The notes beneath the pieces are model-generated. The model worked only from the letters and a program-made list of their open reading frames with translations. It was not told the DNA's origin and did not search any database. Shown here piece by piece: positions 1 to 9,560 of a stretch of DNA of 33,003 nt. The position numbers were made by a program, and so were the translations under genes. How positions within the stretch are numbered: position 1 is the first letter of the stretch; the number at the start of each line of letters is the position of its first letter. The DNA comes from Stutzerimonas azotifigens DSM 17556 (GTDB lineage: Bacteria > Pseudomonadota > Gammaproteobacteria > Pseudomonadales > Pseudomonadaceae): NCBI RefSeq assembly GCF_000425625.1, contig NZ_KE384422.1, positions 37,870 to 70,872 of the forward strand, given 5' to 3'.

Positions 1-49
1 TTCGGTGGGCAAACGCCGCTTTTGTGGGAGGCCCGACCTCGGGGCGAAC

Positions 50-65
50 TTGCCCAACCGGGCAA
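50..65 (-). terminator. Hairpin after lldR
   Basis: A 6-bp stem (TTGCCC/GGGCAA) with a 4-base loop lies 8 bases beyond the lldR stop codon on the minus strand. No T-run follows it, so it may be a weak or Rho-assisted end, or a 3' protective stem. The remaining bases 1-49 hold no gene I can support. Confidence 0.35.
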
Positions 66-73
66 TATTGAAC

Positions 74-868
74 TCAGTGTTTTTCGCCCTTCGTCCCAGC
101 ACCGGCGATGCTGCGCCGCTGCGCGCGCGCCATGCGCTGCGCTTCCTGCTGGCCTTCGGCGAGCACCGCCTGCACGTAGTGGATGTGCCGGTGGGAAATG
201 TCCCGCGCCTCTTCGGGGCGTCGCTGAATGATCGCCTCGTACAGCTCGCGGTGCTGGCGCAGCAGCATGTCCCGGGTCTCCTCACGCAAGGCGTACATGC
301 CGCCGATGTTGGTGACGATGTTGCGCCTGAGCAGGTCGAACAACCCGCGGATGGTGTGCAGCAGCACGGCGTTGTGGCTCGCCTCGGCGATCGCCAGGTG
401 AAACTGCGCGTCCGCCGCACCCTCTTCCGCCCGGCTCACCATGCCGTTGCGGCTGTAGCAGCTCTGCAGCGTTTCGAAGGCCGTGCCCAGGCGCTCGTGG
501 TCGAGCGCGGTCGCCCGCAGCGCGGCGTAATAGGCGCAGGCGCCTTCCAGCGTGTGGCGGAACTCCAGCAGGTCGCGCTGGGCGTCGCCGCTGCTCTCCA
601 GCAGATGCAGCAAGGGATCGCTGAAGGTGGTGCCGAGCGATTCGGCGACGAAGGTGCCGCCCCCGTGCCGGCTGATCAGCAGCCCCTTGGCCACCAGCTT
701 CTGGATCGCCTCGCGCAGGGAGGGGCGCGACACGCCGAAGCGCTCGGCCAGCACCCGCTCGGCCGGAAGCCGCTCGCCGGCCTTGAGCGTGCCTTCCAGG
801 ATCATCGTCTCGATCTGCTGGACGATGTCGTCGGCCAGACGTCGCTGGCGCACCACCCCTACTTCCAT
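74..868 (-). CDS. lldR: LldR, GntR/FadR-family repressor of lactate utilisation
   Basis: Cytoplasmic transcriptional regulator of 264 residues. The N-terminus (about residues 8-75) is a GntR-type winged helix with the hallmark stretch LPAERVLAERFGVSRPSLRE followed by a GGGTFV wing. The rest is an all-helical FCD effector domain, including the metal/ligand-binding histidine region around HLAIAEASHN and the later HRELYEAI and HRHIHYVQ segments. Length and domain order fit LldR. It is divergent from lldP, and two TGGTNNNACCA-type sites lie in the shared intergenic region, one only 9 bases from its own start codon, which suggests autoregulation. In related Pseudomonas, LldR represses the lactate operon and is released by lactate (established knowledge). 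The related PdhR or GlcC assignments are less likely given the neighbours. Confidence 0.93.
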   Translation of the reverse strand: MEVGVVRQRRLADDIVQQIETMILEGTLKAGERLPAERVLAERFGVSRPSLREAIQKLVAKGLLISRHGGGTFVAESLGTTFSDPLLHLLESSGDAQRDLLEFRHTLEGACAYYAALRATALDHERLGTAFETLQSCYSRNGMVSRAEEGAADAQFHLAIAEASHNAVLLHTIRGLFDLLRRNIVTNIGGMYALREETRDMLLRQHRELYEAIIQRRPEEARDISHRHIHYVQAVLAEGQQEAQRMARAQRRSIAGAGTKGEKH

Positions 869-877
869 CGCACCCTC

Positions 878-890
878 TTGGTCTTACCAA
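878..890. promoter_or_regulatory. LldR operator O1 (lldR-proximal)
   Basis: TTGGTCTTACCAA is a perfect inverted repeat (TTGGT/ACCAA, 3-base centre) and fits the FadR-subfamily consensus TNGTNNNACNA. It sits 9 bases upstream of the lldR start codon, where binding would block lldR transcription or initiation. Confidence 0.75.
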
Positions 891-969
891 TTCCGGATAT
901 CCAGACTAGCCCCCACTGCGGGGCTACCACAACCGACCCCGGTTAAGACCAAAGTCTGAGGCGGACAGA

Positions 970-998
970 TTGACGCAGGTATCGAGGCCCCCTAGGCT
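970..998 (+). promoter_or_regulatory. Candidate sigma-70 promoter for lldP
   Basis: TTGACG (970-975), a 17-base spacer and TAGGCT (993-998) form a reasonable sigma-70 promoter. Transcription would begin near 1005, just upstream of the second LldR operator, giving a simple repression geometry. The -10 box is a weak match, so this is a prediction. Confidence 0.5.
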
Positions 999-1015
999 GG
1001 GCATTCGCGCCTGGC

Positions 1016-1032
1016 AAGTGGTATTACCACTT
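1016..1032. promoter_or_regulatory. LldR operator O2 (lldP-proximal)
   Basis: AAGTGGTATTACCACTT is a perfect 17-bp palindrome around one central base and contains the FadR-type core TGGTATTACCA. It lies just downstream of the candidate lldP promoter and about 130 bases from O1. A two-operator layout flanking the promoter is also known for E. coli lldR/lldP. Confidence 0.85.
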
Positions 1033-1069
1033 TACAGAACAATATCCGCAGAAGAATCATGAGGTCTCT

Positions 1070-1132
1070 ATGCGAATCCTATCTGCCAGCAACTGCCGCG
1101 TAATCGACGGCTCCGTCCCGAGGAACCGCTGA
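1070..1132 (+). CDS. Possible 20-residue leader peptide overlapping lldP start
   Basis: A short open frame begins with ATG at 1070, preceded by GAGG at a 6-base spacing. It encodes [20 protein letters not shown] and ends in TGA sharing bases with the lldP start (TGATG). It lies entirely in the lldP leader, downstream of O2. The arrangement would allow translational coupling: ribosomes ending at TGA could restart at the lldP ATG, aided by the GAGGAA inside the end of the small frame. I recognise no homologue, and the frame could be fortuitous in GC-rich DNA. Confidence 0.35.
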   Translation: MRILSASNCRVIDGSVPRNR

Positions 1133-2826
1133 TGTCCGACGGAGTTCTCGCCTTCTTTGCCTTCGCCCCGATCCTGATCGCCGCCGTCCTGCTCGTCGGC
1201 TTCCGCTGGCCAGCCAGGCGCGCCATGCCGCTGGTGTACCTGATCGCCGCCGCCATTGCCCTGTTCGTCTGGGACATGAGCGTCAACCGCATCCTCGCCT
1301 CGACCCTGCAGGGCCTGGTGATCACCGCCGGCGTGCTGTGGATCATCTTCGGCGCCATCCTGCTGCTCAACACCCTCAAGCGCTCGGGCGGCATCAGCGC
1401 CATCCGCGCCGGGTTCGCCACCATCAGCCCGGACCGCCGCATCCAGGCCATCATCATCGCCTGGCTGTTCGGCTGCTTCATCGAAGGCGCGTCCGGCTGG
1501 GGCACCACCGCCGCCATCGCCGCGCCGCTGCTGGTGGCCATCGGCTTCCCGGCCCTCGCGGCGGTGCTCATGGGCATGCTGGTGCAGAGCACGCCGGTGT
1601 CCTATGGCGCGGTGGGTACACCCATCCTCATCGGTATCACCGGCGGCCTGGACACGGCTACGGTGGGGAGCGAACTGGTCGCCCAGGGCTCGAGCTGGGA
1701 TGCTTACCTGCAGCTGATCACCAGCGAGGTGGCGATCATCCATGCCATCGTCGGCACCCTGATGCCCTTCATCATGGCGCTGATGCTGACCCGCTTCTTC
1801 GGCAAGGAGCGCAGCTGGCGCGCCGCCTTCGACGTGCTGCCGTTCGCCCTGTTCGCCGGCCTCGCCTTCACCCTGCCCTATGTCGCCACCGGCGTCTTCC
1901 TCGGCCCCGAGTTCCCGTCGATGCTCGGTGGGCTGATCGGCCTGGCGATCGTCACCACCGCGGCCCGCGCCGGCTTCCTGATGCCAAAGACCGTCTGGGA
2001 CTTCCCCGAGACCAGCCAGTGGCCGAGCGAATGGATGAGCACGGTGGAGATGAAGCTGGACGAACTCACCAGCAAGCCCATGAGCGCCTTCAAGGCCTGG
2101 CTGCCGTACGTGCTGGTCGGCCTGCTGCTGGTGATCACCCGCGTATTCCCGCAGGTCGGCGAGCCGCTCAAGGCGGTGGTGCTGGTGTTCTCCAACATTC
2201 TCGGCGAGACCGGCATCAACGGCGACTTCATGCCGCTCTACCTGCCCGGCGGCATCATGGTGCTGGTCGCCTTCGCCACCGTGTTCCTGCACGGCATGAA
2301 GCCGAGCGAGCTGCCCAAGGCCATCGGCGAATCGAGCAAGGTGCTGGTGGGCGCCGGCTTCGTGCTGCTGTTCACCGTGCCGATGGTGCGCATCATGATC
2401 AACTCTGGGGTCAACGCCGGGGATCTGGCGAGCATGCCGATCACCATGGCACGCTTCGTCGCCGACGCGGTGGGTCCGGTCTATCCGCTGCTGGCGCCGA
2501 GCATCGGCGCGCTGGGCGCCTTCCTCGCCGGCTCCAACACGGTGAGCAACATGATGCTCAGCCAGTTCCAGTTCGGCGTCGCGCAGAACCTCGGCATTTC
2601 CAGCGCGCTCATCGTCGCGGTGCAGGCGATCGGTGCCGCGGCGGGCAACATGGTGGCCATCCACAACGTGGTCGCCGCCTCGGCCACCGTGGGCCTGCTC
2701 GGCCGCGAAGGCATCACGCTGCGCAAGACCGTCTGGCCAATGCTGTACTACGTGCTGTTCACCGGCGTGCTCGCGTTGATCGCCGTGTACTGGCTGGGGG
2801 TCAGCGACCCCCTGGTCGGCCGTTGA
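1132..2826 (+). CDS. lldP: L-lactate permease LldP
   Basis: Inner-membrane transporter of 564 residues that takes up lactate (also glycolate in the family) with protons. Hydrophobic segments run along the whole protein, from the N-terminal [20 protein letters not shown] to the C-terminal [14 protein letters not shown]. The family signature is clear in the [20 protein letters not shown] region (about residues 120-140) and again in the late [18 protein letters not shown] segment. The ATG at 1132 follows GAGGAA and overlaps the stop of a possible leader peptide. It is first in the operon with lldD and the Fe-S dehydrogenase, so import and oxidation are co-expressed. Length matches the family (about 550-570). 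Confidence 0.96.
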   Translation: MSDGVLAFFAFAPILIAAVLLVGFRWPARRAMPLVYLIAAAIALFVWDMSVNRILASTLQGLVITAGVLWIIFGAILLLNTLKRSGGISAIRAGFATISPDRRIQAIIIAWLFGCFIEGASGWGTTAAIAAPLLVAIGFPALAAVLMGMLVQSTPVSYGAVGTPILIGITGGLDTATVGSELVAQGSSWDAYLQLITSEVAIIHAIVGTLMPFIMALMLTRFFGKERSWRAAFDVLPFALFAGLAFTLPYVATGVFLGPEFPSMLGGLIGLAIVTTAARAGFLMPKTVWDFPETSQWPSEWMSTVEMKLDELTSKPMSAFKAWLPYVLVGLLLVITRVFPQVGEPLKAVVLVFSNILGETGINGDFMPLYLPGGIMVLVAFATVFLHGMKPSELPKAIGESSKVLVGAGFVLLFTVPMVRIMINSGVNAGDLASMPITMARFVADAVGPVYPLLAPSIGALGAFLAGSNTVSNMMLSQFQFGVAQNLGISSALIVAVQAIGAAAGNMVAIHNVVAASATVGLLGREGITLRKTVWPMLYYVLFTGVLALIAVYWLGVSDPLVGR

Positions 2827-2914
2827 CCGCCGTCCGTCCCGGCGTTCGCCCCGTCCGCGAGGCGAAGGTCATTCACCCCATCCTTTCAAGCGCTTCCGAA
2901 CCGGTGTGCATCCC

Positions 2915-4069
2915 ATGATCATTTCTGCCTCTACCGACTACCGTGCCGCTGCAAAACGCAAGCTTCCGCCCTTCCTGTTCCACTACATCGACGGCGGCGC
3001 CTATGCCGAATACACCATGCGCCGCAACGTCGACGACCTCAGCAGCGTGGCCTTGCGCCAGCGCGTGCTGCGCAACATGTCGGAGCTGACGCTGGAGACC
3101 CAGCTGTTCGACGAGACCCTGTCGATGCCGGTGGCGCTGGCCCCGGTGGGCCTGTGCGGCATGTTCGCCCGCCGTGGCGAGGTGCAGGCGGCGCAGGCCG
3201 CGGCGGCCAAGGGCATCCCGTTCACCCTGTCGACCGTGTCGGTCTGTCCGATCGAGGAAGTGGCCCCGGCGATCAACCGCCCCATGTGGTTCCAGCTCTA
3301 CGTGCTCAAGGACCGCGGCTTCATGAAGAACGCCCTGGAGCGCGCCAAGGCCGCCGGGGTCAAGACGCTGGTGTTCACCGTCGACATGCCCACCCCCGGC
3401 GCCCGCTACCGCGACGCCCACTCCGGCATGAGCGGCGAGCGCGCCGCCCTGCGCCGCATGCTGCAGGCCATGACCCACCCGGCCTGGGCCTGGGACGTCG
3501 GCCTGATGGGCAAGCCGCACGACCTCGGCAACATCTCCACCTACCGCGGTCATCCGACCGGGCTGGAGGACTACATCGGCTGGCTGGCGAACAACTTCGA
3601 CCCGTCCATTTCCTGGAAGGACCTGGAGTGGATCCGCGACTTCTGGGAAGGCCCGATGATCATCAAGGGCATCCTCGATCCGGACGACGCGCGCGACGCG
3701 GTGCGCTTCGGCGCCGACGGCATCGTCGTGTCCAACCACGGCGGCCGCCAGCTCGACGGCGTGCTTTCCAGCGCGCGGGCGATGCCGGAGATCGCCGACG
3801 CGGTCAAGGGCGACCTGAAGATCCTCGCCGACTCGGGCATCCGCACCGGCCTGGACGTGGTTCGCATGATCGCGCTCGGCGCCGACACCGTGCTGCTCGG
3901 CCGCGCCTTCATCTACGCGCTGGCCACCGGTGGTGCCGCCGGGGTGACCAACCTGCTGAACCTGATCGAGAAGGAAATGCGCGTGGCCATGGTGCTCACC
4001 GGCGCCAAGTCGGTCAGCGAGATCAGCCGCGACCTGCTGGTGCCGCAGGCCGGCTCGGTCATCGGCTGA
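2915..4069 (+). CDS. lldD: FMN-dependent L-lactate dehydrogenase LldD
   Basis: Membrane-associated quinone-linked enzyme that oxidises L-lactate to pyruvate. The start at 2915 gives the typical N-terminus [13 protein letters not shown]; an upstream GTG at 2906 would add three residues and is less likely. The protein has 384 residues and the alpha-hydroxy-acid-oxidase TIM barrel, with an early FHYIDGGAY stretch. The active-site block [11 protein letters not shown] puts the catalytic His at residue 275, the same number as in E. coli LldD, followed by the FMN-phosphate region [19 protein letters not shown]. It sits 88 bases after lldP and 40 bases before the Fe-S D-lactate dehydrogenase gene. 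Confidence 0.96.
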   Translation: MIISASTDYRAAAKRKLPPFLFHYIDGGAYAEYTMRRNVDDLSSVALRQRVLRNMSELTLETQLFDETLSMPVALAPVGLCGMFARRGEVQAAQAAAAKGIPFTLSTVSVCPIEEVAPAINRPMWFQLYVLKDRGFMKNALERAKAAGVKTLVFTVDMPTPGARYRDAHSGMSGERAALRRMLQAMTHPAWAWDVGLMGKPHDLGNISTYRGHPTGLEDYIGWLANNFDPSISWKDLEWIRDFWEGPMIIKGILDPDDARDAVRFGADGIVVSNHGGRQLDGVLSSARAMPEIADAVKGDLKILADSGIRTGLDVVRMIALGADTVLLGRAFIYALATGGAAGVTNLLNLIEKEMRVAMVLTGAKSVSEISRDLLVPQAGSVIG

Positions 4070-4109
4070 GCCCTGTTACGCGCCCGTCCCGCACACATCC
4101 GGAGCCGCC

Positions 4110-6929
<2,820 letters not shown>

Positions 6930-6942
6930 GCCTGCACGCCAG

Positions 6943-6961
6943 ATCGACGAAATTCGTCGAT
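6943..6961. terminator. 19-bp perfect inverted repeat after dld2
   Basis: ATCGACGAA and TTCGTCGAT flank one central A, 13 bases after the dld2 stop. Folded in RNA it gives a strong stem but lacks a T-run, so it could be a Rho-assisted 3' end or a protein-binding palindrome. A second stem (GAGCCC/GGGCTC, 6996-7016) follows. Confidence 0.35.
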
Positions 6962-7086
6962 GAAACGCTCTTCGCCCGTTGCAGTCCGACATATAGAGCC
7001 CGGCAAGCGAGGGCTCCATCCCGCCCGGTCAAGGGTGCCGCATTGCGGTACCCCGCCGGTTAACGAAATGCATGGAGGACTCACCG

Positions 7087-7395
7087 ATGAAACCGTTCGC
7101 TCTAGCTGCAACCGCTGTTCTGCTCGCCAGCCCGGCCGTGTTCGCCCAGGACAAGGACCTCTGCGAGATCAATATGACCCAGGTCGAGAGCAACATGGCG
7201 ACCAATTCCAATACCCTGGGTGACCCCGCCAAGAGCGAGGTAGAGGACCTGATCGCGCAAGCCAAGCAGGCCCAGTCCTCGGGCGATACCGAAGGCTGCA
7301 TCACCCACACCACCAAAGCCCTGCAGCTGCTTGAAGGCCCCGGCAGCAGCGACAGCCAAGGCACCGCTGGCAGCTCCTCCGGCTCCAGCAACTGA
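7087..7395 (+). CDS. Small exported protein of unknown function
   Basis: A 102-residue protein with a clear cleavable signal peptide: MKPFALAATAVLLASPAVFA, with a likely AxA-type cut before QDKDLCE. The mature part is short, acidic and helical, has two cysteines (in KDLCEIN and EGCITH) that could pair in the periplasm, and ends in a Ser/Gly-rich tail. The start at 7087 is chosen because GGAGGA lies just ahead; an in-frame ATG at 7072 overlaps that ribosome binding site. It is monocistronic, between dld2 and ssrA, with its own terminator. I do not recognise a named family. Confidence 0.8.
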   Translation: MKPFALAATAVLLASPAVFAQDKDLCEINMTQVESNMATNSNTLGDPAKSEVEDLIAQAKQAQSSGDTEGCITHTTKALQLLEGPGSSDSQGTAGSSSGSSN

Positions 7396-7406
7396 GCCGG
7401 CTGGGC

Positions 7407-7437
7407 AAGGCCAACGGCCCCGTTGGCCTTTCTGCTT
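7407..7437 (+). terminator. Intrinsic terminator of the small exported protein gene
   Basis: AAGGCCAACG and CGTTGGCCTT form a perfect 10-bp stem with loop GCCC, followed by a T-rich tract (TCTGCTT). It begins 11 bases after the stop codon at 7395. Confidence 0.85.
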
Positions 7438-7482
7438 CCCTTGCAATATCCGACGAATGGAGTCGGGTATTACCGTCCTGGA

Positions 7483-7512
7483 TTCGACGTGACGCGCGCA
7501 TTGGCTTACACT
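7483..7512 (+). promoter_or_regulatory. Candidate ssrA promoter
   Basis: TTCGAC (7483-7488) and TACACT (7507-7512) are separated by 18 bases, about 30 bases before the mature tmRNA 5' end. The gap fits a short precursor leader removed by RNase P. The -35 match is weak. Confidence 0.4.
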
Positions 7513-7636
7513 GCGCGCCGTGGTGAAAACACCAGCAGTTTTGGGGCCGATTAGGATTCGACGCCGGTAACAAAGCTCTAGGTGCATGCCGAGTTGGTAA
7601 CAGAACTCGTAAATAAACTGTTGCAAACCTATAGTT

Positions 7637-7678
7637 GCCAACGACGACAACTACGAAGGGTACGCGCTCGCCGCTTAA
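7637..7678 (+). other. tmRNA proteolysis-tag reading frame
   Basis: The frame reads ANDDNYEGYALAA then TAA. With the alanine carried by tmRNA itself, the tag would be AANDDNYEGYALAA, 14 residues. The ALAA degron recognised by ClpXP is intact. Compared with AANDDNYALAA (the tag I know for P. aeruginosa), three residues, EGY, are inserted before ALAA. Confidence 0.9.
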
Positions 7679-7892
7679 CCTTCTCTGGTAGCTTCGGCTC
7701 CAGCGGTCACCAGGGGATGCCTGTAAACCCGAAGTGACCGTCAGATAGAACAGGATCGCCGCGAAGTTCGCTGTAGACGTAGCGGTTAAATCTCATACAG
7801 CTCGCCCAAAGCGCCCTGCCCATCGGGCCGCAATGGGTTAACTCAATAGATCGGGCTAAGCATGTAGTACCGACAGTGGAGAACTGGCGGAC

Positions 7893-7920
7893 GGGGGTTC
7901 AAATCCCCCCGGCTCCACCA
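7893..7920 (+). other. Probable left attachment site (attL) in ssrA 3' end
   Basis: The T-arm and CCA end of ssrA directly abut the integrase region. Tyrosine integrases of this class commonly recombine in the tmRNA/tRNA 3' end and rebuild it. I found no second copy of this sequence inside the window, so attR should lie to the right of 33003. Core length cannot be set from one end. Confidence 0.55.
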
Positions 7921-7931
7921 AATACACATCT

Positions 7932-7957
7932 AAGGGCGTCCACGGACGTCCTTTTTT
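7932..7957 (+). terminator. Intrinsic terminator downstream of ssrA
   Basis: AAGGGCGT and ACGTCCTT pair (one G-T wobble) around a 6-base loop, followed by six Ts. It begins 12 bases after the CCA end of ssrA, on the island side of the presumed attachment site. Confidence 0.8.
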
Positions 7958-8034
7958 GTGCCTGAAACCCAGCAAATACGGGGATTTGAGCACCGTTACG
8001 ATCCGATAGCGTCCAGCAGCATCTTAGGATTCGT

Positions 8035-8101
8035 GTATTCCACGTGGTATTCCAAGCGTTCCGCTGGTAAATTTTGGAATACATAAACAGCCTTGGAATA
8101 C
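8035..8101. repeat. Four copies of GTATTCCA in inverted arrangement before the integrase
   Basis: GTATTCCA occurs at 8035-8042 and 8047-8054, and its complement TGGAATAC at 8075-8082 and 8094-8101. The last copy touches the integrase start codon (8105). The pair nearest the centre could fold as a stem or be bound by a dimer. A CCACGTGG palindrome lies at 8040-8047. Candidate operator or integrase arm-type sites. Confidence 0.7.
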
Positions 8102-8104
8102 ATC

Positions 8105-9361
8105 ATGGGTGCCCAAGCCACGCGCCTTTCAGACCTCAAAGTCAAAGCCGCCAAGCCGAAGGAGAAAGACTACACGTTGACTGATGGCAACGGCCTTCAG
8201 ATGCGAGTGAGAATCAATGGCTCCAAGCTGTGGAACTTCAACTATATCCATCCCGTAACGAAGAAACGGATCAACATGGGTCTTGGCACCTTTCCCGAGG
8301 TGAGCCTGGCTCAGGCACGCAAGCGAACCGTTGAAGCTAGGGAGATTGTCGCGCAGGGGTTGGATCCGAAGGAAATACGCGATGCTGAGCGTCTGGCCAA
8401 GAAAGCAGCTACAGAGCACACATTCAAAAACGTCGCGACAGCATGGTTCGAGCTCAAAAAAGATTCAGTAACTTCAGCCTATGCCGAAGATATCTGGCGC
8501 TCGCTCACGCTCCACGTTTTTCCGGATCTGGGCACTACGCCCATCTCCGCCATCACCGCACCGAAGGTCATAAACCTGCTCAGGCCTCTTGAAACCAAAG
8601 GCAGCCTGGAGACTGTTAAACGTCTGACGCAGCGACTCAACGAGATCATGACCTACGGAGTCAACTCGGGACTGATTCACGCGAACCCGCTCAGCGGCAT
8701 CCGCTCCGTTTTCAAAAAACCGAAAAAGAAAAACATGGCAGCACTGCCACCCGATGAGCTGGGTGAGCTCATGGTGGCAATTGCCAATGCCAGCATAAAG
8801 AGAACGACCCGTTGCCTGATCGAATGGCAGCTTCACACCATGACCCGACCAGCGGAAGCAGCTACCACTCGCTGGGCAGACATCGACTTCGAAAAGCGTA
8901 TCTGGACGATTCCTGCTGAGCGAATGAAGAAACGTCGCACGCACATTATCCCACTTACGGAGCAAGCTCTGGCGTTACTGGAGGCAATCAAACCCTACAG
9001 CGGGCACCGGGAATTTGTGTTCCCTGCAGACCGCAATCCTCGCACCCATTGCAACAGCCAGACCGCTAACATGGCGCTGAAGCGAATGGGTTTCGAAGGC
9101 CGCTTGGTAAGCCACGGCATGCGCTCAATGGCCAGCACCATCCTAAACGAGCATGGCTGGGATCCTGAACTGATCGAGGTGGCGCTTGCTCACGTCGACA
9201 AGGACGAGGTTCGCAGCGCTTACAACCGAGCGGATTACATCGAGCGCAGACGCCCGATGATGGCTTGGTGGAGCGAGCATATCCAGCAAGCAGCTACCGG
9301 CAATCTTTCGATGTCAGCTATCAAGGAAAATCGGGACAGAAAGGTCGTTTCGATACGCTGA
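8105..9361 (+). CDS. Tyrosine recombinase/integrase (DUF4102, P4-type)
   Basis: Catalyses site-specific insertion and excision of the island at ssrA. With the ATG at 8105 (GGAA 8 bases upstream; an ATG at 8093 would add four residues) it has 418 residues. The N-terminus is the P4-type arm-binding domain (LSDLKVKAAKPKEKDYTLTD, then NGLQMRV). A core-binding domain follows, then the catalytic domain with R248 (TMTRPAEA), H337 and R340 (HGMR), H363 and nucleophile Y373 (SAYNRADY). It is directed away from ssrA, 184 bases after it. All catalytic residues are present, so it should be active. Four inverted GTATTCCA motifs just upstream suggest autoregulation. Confidence 0.95.
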   Translation: MGAQATRLSDLKVKAAKPKEKDYTLTDGNGLQMRVRINGSKLWNFNYIHPVTKKRINMGLGTFPEVSLAQARKRTVEAREIVAQGLDPKEIRDAERLAKKAATEHTFKNVATAWFELKKDSVTSAYAEDIWRSLTLHVFPDLGTTPISAITAPKVINLLRPLETKGSLETVKRLTQRLNEIMTYGVNSGLIHANPLSGIRSVFKKPKKKNMAALPPDELGELMVAIANASIKRTTRCLIEWQLHTMTRPAEAATTRWADIDFEKRIWTIPAERMKKRRTHIIPLTEQALALLEAIKPYSGHREFVFPADRNPRTHCNSQTANMALKRMGFEGRLVSHGMRSMASTILNEHGWDPELIEVALAHVDKDEVRSAYNRADYIERRRPMMAWWSEHIQQAATGNLSMSAIKENRDRKVVSIR

Positions 9362-9370
9362 TTAGTGCCA

Positions 9371-9393
9371 ACTACCGTTAAGCAGACGGTAGT
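9371..9393 (+). terminator. Inverted repeat after the integrase
   Basis: ACTACCGT and ACGGTAGT form an 8-bp stem with a 7-base loop, 10 bases after the integrase stop. No T-run follows. It may end integrase transcription weakly, or belong to the GGTAGT repeat cluster described separately. Confidence 0.4.
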
Positions 9394-9517
9394 AACAGGC
9401 AGCAACCGGCCAAAAGCTGCCCGTTAAATTGCCTATGGGTAGTCCGGTAGTCTATTCATGACAACGATTTAGTAGAGATAGGGCGCTTTGCAATGCTTTC
9501 GCCCACTCCTGCTTGCT

Positions 9518-9551
9518 TTCGGTAATATCCGGATATCTCAGGATTGCCGAA
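9518..9551 (+). promoter_or_regulatory. Nested palindromes directly upstream of the RT gene
   Basis: ATATCCGGATAT (9525-9536) is a perfect 12-bp palindrome inside a larger inverted repeat, TTCGGTAAT (9518-9526) and ATTGCCGAA (9543-9551). The structure ends 9 bases before the RT start codon, so it could be an operator or an RNA stem controlling initiation. Confidence 0.5.
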
Positions 9552-9560
9552 GGTTAAGAA

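Larger units (their letters stand above)
7543..7920 (+). ncRNA. ssrA: tmRNA (ssrA)
   Basis: The 378-base RNA rescues stalled ribosomes by trans-translation with SmpB. The 5' end GGGGCCGATTAGGATTCGAC is the conserved tmRNA start, and the 3' end carries a T-arm (GGGGGTTCAAATCCCCC) and CCA. GGGGCC pairs with GGCTCC to make the acceptor stem. The tag frame starts at the resume codon GCC (7637) and ends at TAA (7678). The genome-encoded CCA end is immediately followed by the island, a classic integration target for P4/phage-type tyrosine recombinases. Confidence 0.97.

Noticed and set aside
941..954. A third LldR-like site (GGTTAAGACCAAAG)
   Set aside because: The half-sites are four bases apart rather than three and one arm is incomplete, so it does not fit TNGTNNNACNA.
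1057..2664. Long minus-strand open frame of 535 codons opposite lldP
   Set aside because: It is a shadow of the lldP codon pattern in GC-rich DNA: low-complexity His/Asp/Gly/Ala-rich translation with no domain.
7464..7476. LldR-like GGGTATTACCG before ssrA
   Set aside because: Outer bases do not match the operator and ssrA is not expected to respond to lactate.
9362..9560. Retron msr/msd upstream of the reverse transcriptase
   Set aside because: No paired a1/a2 inverted repeats with a branching guanosine context, and the RT has the nitrilase extension of UG1 rather than retron features.
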